DNA of 64,000 bases from Selaginella tamariscina (GCA_003024785.1 PUQB01000175.1:292719-356718), one strand, 5' to 3'. Shown: positions 44,261-57,420, counted from the stretch's first letter. A program made the numbers and translations. Notes: a model not told the origin generated them from the sequence alone.

Positions 44261-46737
44261 TTTCAAAGCATTTGATAAATGTCTTGACTCTTAAGTGTAC
44301 ATGGTTTAAAAATTAAACATTTATAAAATGTTTATAAAAGATTTATTAATCAACGATTTTCCTCAAAAGACATTGTTTAATCAACTATAATTGCACCCTT
44401 CACATGAAGATAAAAACTAGTTACTTTATGTAAACTAAGTTTATCCGTATAATTAGGCATAGGCATAAAGACTCATAAGGTAAAATATTTATTATTAAAA
44501 GCTATAATATTGAATATCATTTGTACATTATCACATTATGGAATACACATATATCCATAAATATGGGCATTTATGCCAACATGATTTTGTTAAAACTTAT
44601 TATAATATATTCATTAAAAAGGAATATTTTTTTTTCAAAACATGTTAGAATACTTATTTGGTCTTTCTAATCTTTTTAAACTTCATTAATCGTGTTTAAT
44701 TAAGTATTTTTTAATAATGAATAATCATTAAGTATTTCCATTTTACTGTTTTATACCCATTTTTGTTTGAGGGTGCTTTTGGCTTAAGGGGAAAAGAATA
44801 TGACATTAATAATTTAGTATTAGAGTGGTCCTAGGTTTGAACTTGTGAGGTGTATAAAGCTCATCCACTAAGAGGGGTTAGCTAACAAAACCCCTCATAT
44901 ACATGTGTACATCTATGCGTCCTCAAATTGCCTTCAGTTAAATCAACCATGCAGTCAAATCTTATGTGCAACAGCTAACAAAGCCCCTTGTATACATGTG
45001 TACATATATGCGTCCTTAAATCACCTCTAAGTTATTGATACAAGATCAACCATGTAGTCAAACCCTATATGCAACCCATAGGAAATAATGAATGAGGACA
45101 TCCACTCTCTCAATTTTTGTAGGTGAGCTCTCAAAAGGGTGGTCCATGAGAAATAATGAATGAAGATATTCACTCTCTCATTTTACCACGAGTGAGGATA
45201 TCCACTCTCTCAAATGTCAATTGAAGAAACATTTTAAATTGAAAGATTCAGCATTGATGATTGTGTTGCACTAATTGATAATAGCCTCAATAAGGAAATC
45301 TAAGAGCCAGAAAAAAAAAAAATAATACAACACAAACCATCAAGATAACCTATTTTTTCATTCTATAGACTAAATTGATTTCAATCACAGGGGTCACTTC
45401 TTATATATATATATACATCATGTGTTCTCCCAAATATACAGAAAATCATACTTAATCATGTGTATCACCCCAAAACTTACATATCTAAAAGTCAAAGTTT
45501 ATCTAAGTCAAACATGATTTCTACATTAATTATCAAATAAATTTTCATCAAACTTTGATTGATTGTTGTTTTTGAGAGCATATAGTTCGGTCATAGTGTT
45601 GTATGTCAAGGGTGCAAATCCAATGACATTGGCAATTCCAATTCACATGTTCTTACACAAAACTCATATTATCCTACAATAGAGTAAACAATGTGTTCCA
45701 CTACTGCCGCTCTCTCAACTCAACCCCTGGCTACATGTACAAAATCAGGATTTTCCAAGAAAACCCCACCATTGAACATATATGTATGGAAGAGGTTAAT
45801 AAATACCCCAAACTTAACATGTATAGGATTTTATAAGTGTCCCTCCCTCATGATTTGAATTCATTTTCAGTAATAATGCTGACACGAGAATTTTAATTAT
45901 TTAAGGTTAAAAACATTATTTAATGTTATGTTCTATGGTTCATTAACAACAATTATAAAATGGCCTATTAACATGTTATAAAAAAATGTCTTTGTAATGC
46001 TCTATTTTTTTAAATATTAATTATAGTTTAGGGGATTAGTTTTTCTAATATGTATTTATAAATTAAAAGTAATGACAATTTCAAATTTCTAGTGAATCTC
46101 ATGTTTCACTTCTTTAAAATAGTTATGTAGAAAGGTCAAACATGAGAATATGCATTTTTAATAATAATTTTAAAAACTAATGAAATCAAAATTTAAGATG
46201 AAAATGAATCTATTATTAATCATATTTTAAAAATCTTAAACATGTTCAAAGACATAGTTTGAATTATCTAAAAATTTAATCATTAGTAATATTCTAATGT
46301 CATATATGCAAATATGTAGACAATTGATAGAATGTATGTATTTAAAAGTTAATAAATATTATAATGAAAGTTGGAGTTTTGAATATTTTAAATTAATTTC
46401 GATAATTACAAAAATGCTCTTTAGGCAACTTAAGGTATCTAATTAACCACAATATATTATTTCAACCTTTTTAAAAAAATACAAATTTCCCTTTTTTGTA
46501 ATTTTAAGAATTAACAATTCTCTCTTTGGTCAAAACTTTATAAATAATTAAAACTTTATAAATTACTATTACCTAATTTCTAAAAAATAATAAATCCATT
46601 ACATGAACAATTTTATAAATATTTAAAACCCCAAAAGCAATTCAGTAACTTTCCCAATATTATACTATAATTATATATTTAAAATGACGTATGAAGTATT
46701 ATAAGGCATTAAAATTATTATTTGTGCATACACTCGT
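44261..46737. other. AT-rich intergenic DNA with local tandem repeats
   Basis: No gene is supported. 44885-45080 holds two ~100-bp units sharing 'gctaacaaa(a/g)cccc', 'atacatgtgtacat' and 'atgcgtcct'. 45080-45220 repeats 'gatatccactctctca'-like phrases three times. A possible SINE-like pair of Pol III boxes ('tggcttaagggg' at 44782 and 'ggtttgaactt' near 44832) is weak. The rest is AT-rich. Confidence 0.45.
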
Positions 46738-49179
46738 TTACACGTATTGTTCCTGCAACACTTGTTTTACAGCTTTCCGACTTGGCATACTCGGAATCGC
46801 ACCTTTTGCTCTCACACACAGAGATGCCGCAGCAGCTGCATATATAATGTATTAATAGATTTTATTTTAAATACAAACAATTAGTTTTACAAAACTTAAT
46901 TAAGAGAGTATGCAGCTACAATTAATGTCCAAAACACAAGTAAAAAACGTATGGTTACATATTCAGAAACTATATAGTTATGCATAAATCTCCCATGCTA
47001 TCTATACATATGGATACATATACAGAATTGATATTATTTAATATTTTAGTCAGCAAGTTAAAAAAGGTATAACGTGCATTATACATACTTCCAACACACA
47101 CACACACACACACACATCTATATCTATATCTATATCTATCTATATAGATAGATAGAGATCGTAAATAAGTATAATAATTGTAATACAACATATAAACACA
47201 GTTGTAGTTTAATATGTATATTATAATTAACTAACCTGCAAATTTAAGTGCTTCAGCCGGTTCCTTGCCTTCTAAGACAGCAACAGTGAAGGCCGCAGTG
47301 AATGTGTCACCTGCCCCAGTTGTATCAACCACAACAGGTGCCAGAATTGCAGGCTGTAAAACTGGATGGTCATCCACCTTCGCTAACACTGAACCGTTGA
47401 TCCCTCGTTTCACAAGCACCTGTTTCACACCCTGTGCAAATATATATATTATATTACGTTTTTTGATTAAGTACTTCAACAATATGCTACCAATGGTATA
47501 TACAATACATACATATGTATATAAAACATAGATATACAAGTTGTTTTATGTTTGTGTGACGTTATGATATTATGGCATAAGCCACAATACACACACATAT
47601 ACACATGATGACAATCATACATATACGGACATATGTAAGTACGTATATATACATACACACAATAATATAATATATTATATTATACCATGTCGAGGCATTT
47701 GTTAGCAGCATAAAGAACCTCTTGAGTTGTGTTAGTAGGCAAACTTGTAAGACGAGCTAACTCCGTTTCATTAGGACTTAAAACCGTAATATACTGTAAA
47801 AGCTCTTTTGGAATGGGGGAATCAAATCCGCCTGCATCCATTATCACAGGAATATCCACACTTCTCGCAATCTGTAAGCAAAAAGAAATACTATATTCCT
47901 ATAATTATATAAATAGTTTCACATAACTATGCCTATATCTAAATTTATTAAGTACAAAGACTTTAATACACAGTTAAAAGCACGGTGTCTCTCTCTCTCT
48001 CTCTCTACTTTTATATATTATATGATAATAATAAACTAATGTACTAACCAGCTTACATAAATAGCATATAGTTATACTAAATAATAAAAATATGAATTAA
48101 TTTAATGAGTTTTACCTTAGCAGCCTCAATGTTTACATCGTCAGGGATCTCCCTTTGAAGTAAAACTGCACCTGCTTTTTTAATTGTCTCTTCAGCCTGA
48201 ATAGGAATGGATGAATTGTTCATTCTTTTCTTCCATGCTGTGTTAGCCCCTCCCAAATAATTATTGAATTATTACCACTAGGTTGTAGCATCACAATTGC
48301 ATGCCCAGTTGGTCCTATAAAAATAAATCACATTAAAACCATAATTAGTTCATTATATAACAACAATGAAAATATATCCAATAGCTTATAAGTAATAAGA
48401 TATTATCATAACCTATCAATTACAATGCATATCAATTATAATGCTATAGTAAAGTACATACCGTTGTATAATATTTAAATTATAAGTAATACCTGAAACA
48501 GTGTTCAGATAATCAAGCTTAACTCCGGAAGTGAGTAATGCGTCCCGTAACATTGTCGCATTTCCATCCTTGCCAACCTGCACAGCGATAGTGCATACGA
48601 TATGAGTATTAGTACACTACAAAACTATAAAATTAAATATTCATTAGTCATACATATTATTTTATATATATCAGATCTAATCATTCTTGCAACACACACG
48701 CACACGCACACCCACTGAGAGAGAGAGAGAGAGAGAGGAGAGATTCAACTAGAAAAGCTAACAGAAAGAGAACCATTTAGTCTGGAACCATTATATATTG
48801 ACTAGCACACACGCGTGCACGCAGGCACACACGCACACACAGAGTTAAATAAATAACACTATCATAATATATAAAATACGATTAGAAAATGTTCTTTTCA
48901 AAGTTTATCCAAATCTATTTTATGAGTTCTATTTACAAGTATATAAAAATATTATAAAATATATATGAGTGATAATGTGCAAACCTGGCCAATGAAGAAA
49001 GTAGGGAAGGATAGGCGTGCAGCACAGGCAGCCTGATTGGCCCCTTTGCCACCGGGAAGAGTATGAGCAGTGCGTGCAGCTACAGTCTCTCCCTCTTTTG
49101 GCAATCGATCTAGCTCCACATACAAATCCGCATTTGCAGATCCCACCACTACCAGTGGCGCCGCCAGCAGCTCCCCCAT
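46738..49179 (-). CDS. Ribokinase (PfkB family), six exons, one frame break
   Basis: Phosphorylates D-ribose to ribose-5-phosphate; plant ribokinase is usually plastidial, but no transit peptide is evident from this start. Exons on the minus strand: 49179-48985, 48577-48493, 48314-48116, 47871-47686, 47431-47236 and 46835-46738, all with GT/AG borders. They encode about 319 aa, a normal family length. Landmarks are VVVGSANADLYVELDRLPKE, the GGKGANQA signature, VGKDGNATMLRDALL, GPTGHAIVMLQPSGNNSIII, MDAGGFDSPIP, LSPNETELA, the catalytic DTTGAGDTFTAAF (GAGD base), and the C-terminal AAAASLCVRAKGAIPSMPSR. Exon 3 needs one extra base between NNSIII and GGANTAW to stay in frame. All other elements look intact, so a consensus error is as likely as a real lesion. 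A fragment copy lies at 35731-36014. Confidence 0.85.
47096..47156. repeat. (CA)n and (TATC)n microsatellites in the last ribokinase intron
   Basis: About nine CA units followed by CTATAT and GATA/TATC runs, lying between exons 5 and 6. No effect on the splice sites is visible. Confidence 0.8.
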
Positions 49180-49302
49180 CTCTCGAAAATCCCCTTCCCC
49201 TTCCCCATGCTTTTCATAAGGGCCATTTCACGTTTTTCCTCACCCGGTTTCGAACCCTAAACCCATTGATACTTGGAATATACCCAGTATAATATTTAAA
49301 CG

Positions 49303-49320
49303 CTACTATATATATATAAG
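49303..49320 (-). promoter_or_regulatory. Possible TATA region of the ribokinase gene
   Basis: On the minus strand CTTATATATATATAGTAG lies about 125-140 bp before the ribokinase ATG. It is a plausible TATA element but sits in simple AT sequence, so support is weak. Confidence 0.35.
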
Positions 49321-50040
49321 AAGTATGTGACAATGAATATGTTACAAGTTTGACCACATTAACTTAACAACAATGTATATGTTATATATATATGATGTCA
49401 AAAGTAGATAAGAATACATATACATGAGAATATATCACTTCAGCATTTTTATAGTCTATCTTATCTTTTAAGCATTCACCTTATTAATATCATTATAATG
49501 ATGAATATATTCCTCTAGCTGTGTAACTATTTTCACTTCTAATGGCTAATGTGCGTGCCCGTATGTGTGTGCGTGCGTGCGTGTTTTGCCCAATATAAAG
49601 GTGCTGTATACACATAGTGAATTTAATGTAAATGAACTGTAAGTACACAATAAAGTTATATTTAAATTCATCGACCTAATATAAAGAATTGCAATAGTAT
49701 TAGTGTTTTTTCTCTCTGCCTCTCTCTATCCCCCCCCCTCTCTCTCTCTATATATATAATAAAATTGTAGGGGAAATCAGCGTCTAACAAAGTCTTAGGA
49801 TTAATTCATTTGAGCCGGTTCAAATAATAAAAAAACTGGTGTAACATGTAACAAGAAGCTTGTTCAAAATACTTGTAATAGGCCTTTCTAATTAAAAAGA
49901 TTTTGACTGGTTGTAAATAGATAGTAAAAAGTTTTTTGTGCTACTCTAAACATTCAAAATTATGCTTAAGGAAGGTTTAATGGATACATTCAATGTGATC
50001 TGGTGTGTTGATCCTAGTAGAAATGAGACCCACATAGATT
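49321..50040. other. Spacer upstream of the ribokinase gene
   Basis: AT-rich, with (TG)n, (TC)n and (TA)n runs at 49560-49600 and 49710-49760. No gene seen. Confidence 0.4.
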
Positions 50041-50640
50041 TATTTTAGTTACAAAATGGGAAAAGCTCCTCTTAGGAACATGAAAGCCACGGCTGCTGAT
50101 TTGCAAGCAGGAAAGCAAGGTAAGCTACAAAGCTGTAGTGACATTAGATAGTGATGAGCAAGATCAAATAGGGGTAGAGGAGGGAGGAGTAGATGTTGAA
50201 GTGGCTAACCATGTTTCAGGAGGATTGGAAAAGGCAATTTAATGGCTTGAATATGATAAGGTGACAGGGCTTTGTTATGCACTATTTGCCAGTTAAATCC
50301 TAAGAGTAAGCTTCCATTTGGGAATAAAGGGAGTTGTAATTTTAAGATTTCAAGCTTATGTTCTCATGTTAAGAGCTTTGAACATAAACATAGTGTCTAC
50401 AAGTAAGAAGTACCTCAAGGGAGATGACCATCTATTGTTTAAGTCATGCGGGAGCAAGTCAAACATGTTGAGGACGGTGTGGGAATGCTAATTAGGATTG
50501 CCTATTACATTGCTAAGGAGAACATGCCTATGATCAAGTAACATGAAGCTTCCAACGATGTACAACAATGAGGTGGCATGTGCACGATTTATCTCTATGT
50601 TGTGTGACATGGTTAGAGAGGAGACCAGGGTTCGACAAAC
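50041..50640 (+). mobile_element. hAT transposase relic 2 (N-terminal part)
   Basis: The plus strand starts MGKAPLRNMKATAADLQAG near 50057 and keeps EQVKHVEDGVGMLIRIAYYI with AKENMPMIK near 50452-50540, then MYNNEVACARFISMLCDMVR near 50560. This matches the N-terminal region of the neighbouring hAT relic ('HVEQGVLML.RSTYYIVK') and of ZNF862-like hAT transposases. Frame breaks are present and the catalytic part is absent. It lies convergent to hAT relic 1. Confidence 0.6.
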
Positions 50641-50770
50641 CCTTTCACCTTCCAAAGTAAAAATCCTCCTCAAGTTCAACCTCCAAGGATTTTTCAAAAT
50701 TTCCAAGATGAAACTTTCTAATAAAAATTTTCTCAAGTAAAAATCCTTTTATTAATAAAAACATAAGAGC

Positions 50771-51945
50771 TTATGACTGCGAGAAAATTTGTCGATAATG
50801 TGCACTTTTCTTCCAGTGGTCCACAACTTCATCAAAGTTAAACTTCTAAATTTTGGAACCTTCATCTGAAATCTTTAGGAGAGCATCAACTGTTTCAGTA
50901 CTCATCTGATTTCTGTACTTGTTCTTGATCAAGTTTATTTTATTGAAACCTCGCTCACAACTTGCAGTGCTAACACATTGCACCATCCCAATTTCACCAA
51001 CTCGAAGCAAGTTTGGAAAGCTCTTTGCCCAACTTGCTTGACTATGTATGATGCTCCACATATCAATAAAATTTTGTCCTTTCCATTTCTCCAAGACAAG
51101 TAGCTTCCAAATCCCTTTAACAAGAACTCCATCCACCTTTAAATGCCTTCCATAAAATTTTGCAAGCTCCCTTGCCTCTATAATCCCAAACCATTTGTTT
51201 TCCTTGACAAGGATTGGCAAATTAACCAGAGCCAAAACCTGCATCTTGAAGAGTATCCCTGTGTCTTGCAATCATTGTCTAATAGATGAAATGAGAGCAA
51301 AAGTAAAGGAGATTTGGAACTGCATAGCTTCTTGAAGATCACTTTCATCTTCTGACCGAATCAACTACATAGTTATATAAGTATCTTCTTTAATTGAAGC
51401 TCTCAAAGCATGGAGGAAGCCATCCTTACTACCACCATCAGGGATGCATGGATATGCTCTACTATCCATGGGATTACCATTCAAATCAATCTCATCAATG
51501 ATGTAATACTAGTTCAGCTTCACAATAGTCTCTTGGCACAAGGGTCCAACCATAGTGATGTCGATTAGCTTCTCTTGGAATTTCTAATTGAGACTACTCA
51601 TCACCTGTAAAATATCAGCCAGAAAATGCAAGACGTACATGTTCTTGAGAGTTCTTAACTTGTTGTAAAGCTTGCCACTTCATTTGAAAAGCTCAACTAT
51701 TGGCTCCAAACATTCGCAAAGCTTAGAAAAAGCCCCTCCACGACTTAGCCACCTTGTACCTGTATGTGTTGCAGCTTAAGCTTGGTATGATCATGTTCCA
51801 TCTCAATCTCCATTAGTTGAGCCAACCTCTTCGAGCTTTGTTGAAGTAAGCGGCTACCTTGTTCACTAGTTTATCAATCTTCGTGCATTGTGTAGCACAT
51901 TCTCCATCCCCATAAGCATCTTCCACACATAAATTGGCTCGATGT
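50771..51945 (-). mobile_element. hAT transposase relic 1, C-terminal part
   Basis: The minus strand encodes the C-terminal two thirds of a ZNF862-like hAT transposase. From the insertion site it reads NLCVEDAYGDGECATQCTKI and DKLVNKVAAYF, then the YPCIPDGG and LKVDGVLVKGIWKLL region, and the dimerisation domain VSTASCERGFNKINLIKNKY with TVDALLKISDEGSKI; after a stop, FDEVVDHWKKSAH completes the tail. Several stops and shifts mark it as dead. The chromovirus at 51946-57973 splits it from its N-terminal part at 57979-58610. Across the gap the protein alignment continues without loss: ...SVHYMTH, then RANLCVED. Confidence 0.8.
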
Positions 51946-52499
51946 TGTCACGACCCGATACAGAATACAGGATTCCGGAAAAAGGACATGGGTTGCAGGA
52001 CATTCCTACAGGATATGCCACAGGATATGCCTAGAGGATAAGGGACATGTGGACTCATCTTAGCCTCTGCATGCATGCAATCACTTTTGCATACATGCAA
52101 CCACTTTTGCATGCATGCCTAGATTAGCTCTTGGAGTTGTGAGCATAAAAGCTCCGACCTAATTGTTGTACAATCAGTTACTATCAACACCAGTCTTACT
52201 ACGATCAATCTCGTTTCGTCTTGTTCTTGTCTTGTTTCCTGTCCTGTTCCTGTCTCGCTCCTGTTTCCTGTCCTGCTCTGGATCCTGTCCTGCTCCTGAT
52301 CCTATCCTGCTCTCTTGTTCCTGGATCTTGTCCTGCGCTTTCCTGTCTTGCCCCGGATCCTATCCTGATCCTATCTTGCTCCTGGATCCGTCCTGTTCCT
52401 ATTCCTAGTTCCTGTCCTGCTCTCGGTCCTGTTCCTGAGTCAAGCCTTCCTGTCCTTGGAATCCTGTTCCTTTCCTGGTTCCTGGATCGTGGCTTGACA
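51946..52499 (+). repeat. Chromovirus A3 5' LTR
   Basis: 554 bp from TGTCACGACCCGATAC to CGTGGCTTGACA. Promoter features: RY elements (CATGCATG within GCATGCATGC) at 52069-52078 and 52109-52118, a CATAAAAG TATA box at 52144-52151, and an inferred transcript start at about 52176. The 3' part is a long pyrimidine-rich TCCTGT repeat tract. The short open frames in it are artefacts. Confidence 0.95.
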
Positions 52500-52501
52500 G
52501 T

Positions 52502-52513
52502 TTGATAGTAACT
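52502..52513 (+). promoter_or_regulatory. Chromovirus primer-binding site, complementary to its own transcript start
   Basis: TTGATAGTAACT lies two bases after the LTR end. It is the exact complement of AGTTACTATCAA at 52176-52187, about 31 bp downstream of the LTR TATA box, where the RNA should begin. I found no match to a common plant primer tRNA 3' end such as the initiator-Met TGGTATCAGAG. Confidence 0.65.
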
Positions 52514-55500
52514 CCTTCATAGTTCTCCGTTTTAGCTACCTTTTTCTTGATTCTTTTCCTTCATTTTCCTCCTTTTTTTCTTTCCTAGATCATGGCTGAT
52601 TTTGAGCGTTTCAACCGAGCACCAAATGCTACTTCATGAGCTGGCCACTTTGCGCCAAGTGGTCACCGACCTGCAAGGTTCCACCACTGCGGCACATGCA
52701 GCTGCTGATGCATCCTCCAAGGCTGCTGCGCAGGCTCTCTCCCAGGCATCGGTGGTTCCCTCTTCATCAAACTTTTCTCGGAGCCGAAGGTTAGCATGCC
52801 AGAGAAGTTCAGTGGTAATCGTGCCGATTTCCAAGGTTTCCTGAATCAGATCCGGCTTTGATCCGTATGCAACCACGGCGCTACTCGACTGATGCTCAAA
52901 AGGTGGGTCTTTTGGCATCCTTACTAAGTGGATCTCCACGGGCTTGGGTTGCCCCCTTGCTGGAGCGTGACGATCCATTGATGGAAGACTTTGAAGGTTT
53001 CGTGGCTGCCTTTGAAGCTGTTTTGGAGATCCTGATAAGTACCGTTCTGCATGCACGAAGTTACGGAAGCTCACTCAAGGATCCCGACCAGCTTCCGTCT
53101 ATGCATCCGAATTTCAGCAACTTTGCACGAACATTCCATGGGACGAGACTGCATTGATCGAACACTTCCGTTTTGGGTTGAGGGACGACGTGAAGGACCT
53201 TCTCCTTACGTTACCATGCCCAAACATTAGCGGAGATCATGCAACAAGCTGTTCGTTGCGACAACCGTTTTTCGAGCGTCGTCAGGAAAGATCCCGTCAG
53301 CAGTTCCTGCAAACCAATCCTGCAGCTGTGGTACGTGTTCCTGCACCACCTTCTGGAGTAGTTCCTATGGAGGTTGAGAAATCCAAGCGTGGTCCTCTTT
53401 CCGCTGTGAGAAGCAACGTCGTCGCAGTGAGAACCTGTGCTTGTATTGTGGTGGAGCAGGACACAAGGTGGCCAAACTTCAAGACGCGTGAAGTTGAAGC
53501 TGAAGTTCAGTCGGAAAACTCCAATGTCCACTTCGTCTAGGAGCCGCGAAGTTGGACGTAGGTGCAGGCTCCATTGGTGCTGCTCATACCATCCCATCAC
53601 TTAAGTTTCCTGTACACATTCATCTTAATAATCGAGAGCTCATGGAGTTTGCCTTGTTAGACACTGGTGCAAATGCATGCTTCATGGATGACACGTTTGC
53701 AACTCAACATGGCATTTCGGTGGTGAAGTTGAAGCGTGCAGTTCCTGTAGAGGTGGCCGATGGGCGTCTAATTGCTTCTGGCGCAGTTACCCATGCTACC
53801 GAACCTCTCTCCTGCAGGTATGGCACATTCAACTGTTCAATTTCCTTCAACTTGATCAAGACTCGGTCGACTCCCATCATTTTGGGCATGCCATGGTTCG
53901 TTGTTGCAAATCCGCAGATCGACTGGAGGTCTAGGACACTCACGTTTTCCTCTCCAACAGCTAGGATCAATCCTGTACCTTCCTGTGTGCAGGATACATC
54001 CTTAGTATCTGAAGTACAAGCCAGGATTGACCATGCCTGTTCCTGTACCAGTGTTGAAGACTCCTCTCGACAGGATTCACCTCATGTCAGTTCCTCAGCA
54101 CATCCAGGCTCTCTCCACTCCTGTATTTGCGTGTCCTGTCAGGTTCTTCCAATCCTGTACGCAAGGACTCCTACAGGATTCTTCCAATCCTGTACACTCA
54201 TCAACACCCACACAGGTTTTTTCCAATCCTACTTCTTTCTGTTACCCTGCTTCTCCATCCCCCAAGATCCTTCCTCTTTTTCAGTCACAGCTCCCTCCTT
54301 CTCCTCTCCGAGTTCTTACCACTACCATGCATGAACTCGCCACTGATCCTGCTCCCTTCCACCTTTTTGCCTTTCAAGTAACTCCTACGTCCTCTCTACC
54401 TTTCCTGTATCCGACTCCCCTGTTTTTTTCCTTCTCCTTCTCCTTCTCCTCCTTCTTCCCTACCATCCAAGTACCACGACTTTAAGGACGTTTTTGACAA
54501 GCACAAGGCTGCAGTTCTTCCTGTTCACAGGTCCTACGACTGTCCTATTGATCTTGCGGAAGGAAAGACTCCACCATTCGGACCGATTTATGCATTGTCA
54601 CCCACAGAGTTGGAGGTTCTTCGTCAGTACATCGAGGACAACTTGGCATCCGGCTTCATTCGTCACTCAAAGTCCCCTGCAGGAGCTCCTATCTTCTTTG
54701 TCAAGAAGAAGGATGGGAGTTTACGTTTGGTTGTGGACTACAGGGGTTTGAATCAAGTCACCATTCGGAATCGGTACCCGTTGCCATTGATCCCGGAACT
54801 TCTCGATCGGCTGCGAGGAGCAAAGGTGTTCACGAAGATCGACTTACGAGGAGCCTACAACCTTGTACGGATTCGTCCCGGCGATGAGTGGAAGACTGCC
54901 TTTCGTACAAGGTATGGACATTTTGAGTACACGGTAATGCCTTTCGGCCTTACCAATGCCCCAGCTGTTTCCAACACATGGTGAACGACATTTTCCGTGA
55001 CTTCTTGGACCAGTTTGTGGTGATCTACCTCGACGACATCTTGATTTTCTCCAAGGACCAGGCGGCACATGACAAGCATGTACGACTAGTTTTAGAGCGG
55101 CTTCGCGAGCATGGCCTGTACGCGAAGTTGGAGAAGTGTTTTTTCGATAGGGATTCGGTGGAGTTCTTGGGCTACATCGTCTCTCCTGCTGGCGTTTCCA
55201 TGGACATGCACAAGGTGAAGACCATCGTGGAGTGGGAGAGGCCCAAGTCGGTACGAGATGTACAATGTTTCCTTGGCTTTGCAAACTTCTACAGGCGGTT
55301 CATACAGGACTTCTCCAAGCGTGTACTTCCACTCACAGAACTCACCAAGCGCACAGGATTTTCTCTTGGTCCGACAAGGCGGAACACGCGTTCACAAGGA
55401 CGTTTTCACGACAGCTCCGATTTTAGCACATCCTGACCCTTCTCATCCTTTCTTCATTGAAGCAGATGCCTCGGATTTTGCAGTAGGATCCGTGCTATCG

Positions 55501-57420
55501 CAAGTTGGAGAGGACAAGTTGCTTCATCCTGTAGCTTTCACTCTCGTAAGTTCCTGTCAGATCAACGAGATTCATGACAAGGAACTCAAGGCCATTGTGG
55601 ATTCGTTTGAGGAGTGGCGGCATTTCCTGGAAGGTGCTGCACATCCTGTACAAGTTCTTACGGATCACAAGAACCTGGAGTACTTTCAAACGGCTCGGGT
55701 CCTCAGTCGGCGACAGGCTAGGTGGGCAGAGTTCCTATCACGTTTTGACTTCGTCATCGTCTACAGGCCCGGCTTTCGGAATGGCAAGGCGGACGCATTG
55801 TCTAGGCGCTCTTACCTTGCACCAAGCCCGGGCGATCCTGCATTTGACTGTCAAAGGCAAGTGTTGTTGGGTCCTGATCGTTTCCGGCTTGCGGCACTGC
55901 AGGTTCATCAGGCTCCAGCAAATTCAACACTCCTACAGGACATCCGTTCGCAGTTGGCTACAGACGACTTGGCAAAGAATGTGTTCTCACACATTCATCC
56001 TGACGTTGCAAGTTCCTCTTCCTCCAGTTCCCGTCCAGACTACAACCTGTTCACCATACAGGATGGACTCCTGTACCGGGAAGGTCTCCTGTACGTTCCT
56101 GTATTTCCAGGACTCGTGTGGTACAGGATTGTCATGATACCCCGGCTACAGGACATTTTGGTGTGGCCAAGACAGTGGAGTTGGTGACTCGCAACTATTG
56201 GTGGCCTGGGTTGCGAGGTTTTGTGGAGAGGTTTGTACGGAGTTGTGACACTTGTAGCAGGTCGAAGATGCCTCATCATGCACCCTCTGGTCTTCTTCGT
56301 CCTCTTCCTGTTCCGTCTGCTCCTTGGAGATCCATTTCTATGGATTTCCTCACAGATCTTCCTCCTTCTCGTGGATTTGATGCAGTTCTTGTGGTGGTTG
56401 ACCGTTTCACCAAGCAGGCTCATTTCCTACCCTGCAACAAGACAGCTACAGGTCAGACAACTGCCGAGTTGGTGATCCGCGAGGTGTTCCGACATCATGG
56501 TCTTCCTGAGAGCATTGTTTCCGATCGAGGTCCACAATTCATGTCCAAGTTTTGGCGAGAGCTTCTTCGGAGTCTACAGGTCAAAGCGGATCTTTCTTCA
56601 GGATATCACCCACAAACCGATGGGCAGTCCGAACGCACAATTCAGACCTTAGAACAGTATCTTCGTTGCTTCATCAGTTACCAGCAGGACAACTGGTTGG
56701 ACCTCCTTCCAATGGCGGAGTTTGCCTACAACAACTCCATCCACGCATCTACAGGACAGACACCTTTCTTTGCTCTTACAGGCCACCATCCACGTTTTGA
56801 CTTTGCTCCTCCGCTTCTCCTTCTTCCGCTCCTGCAGTACAGGATCGTCTTCAGCATCTTCGGCAGGTACAGGATGATCTCCAGGTTCATCTTCAACAGG
56901 CACAGGAACGATACAAGCATCATGCTGATGCTCACCGTCAGCCGGCACCTGCATACAAGATTGGTGATCTCGTGTGGCTTCTTCGTCGACACATTCGCAC
57001 CAACAGGCCTTCTTCTAAGTTGGATTTTCAACGATTGGGCCCTTATAGGATCGTGGCGGAGGTAAATCCTGTAGCTTTCCGACTCGAGTTACCATCCACG
57101 GTGAAACTTCATCCTGTGTTTCACACCTCTTTGTTGGAGCCGTATCATCCTTCTTCTCTTCCCGGTCGTGTTTCTTCTCCTCCCCCTCGTGGTCATTGAC
57201 ACGAACCTGAGTACGAAGTCGCAGCCATCCTTGACTCTCGTCTTCATCGTCACCAACTCCAATACTTGGTGGATTGGAAAGGGTACCTGCCTACTGATCG
57301 CACTTGGGAACCTGCATCCAACTTACTCCATGCTTCTTCCAAGGTTGCTGCCTTCCATCGGCATTATCCTGCTAAACCAGGTCCCAAGACTCGTGGAACT
57401 CGTCTTTAGGGAGGAGGTGC

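Noticed and set aside
44775-44850. SINE head with A-box-like TGGCTTAAGGGG and B-box-like GGTTTGAACTT
   Set aside because: The two boxes are weak, no cloverleaf forms, and no poly-A or target duplication was found.
49017-49292. Plus-strand Pro/Leu-rich 91-aa frame
   Set aside because: Shadow of ribokinase exon 1 and its upstream region.
52163-52505. Cys/Ser/Pro/Leu-rich frames in the LTRs (also at 57560-58012 and 21578-21771)
   Set aside because: They arise from the TCCTGT-type pyrimidine repeat of the LTR and recur in each LTR in several frames.
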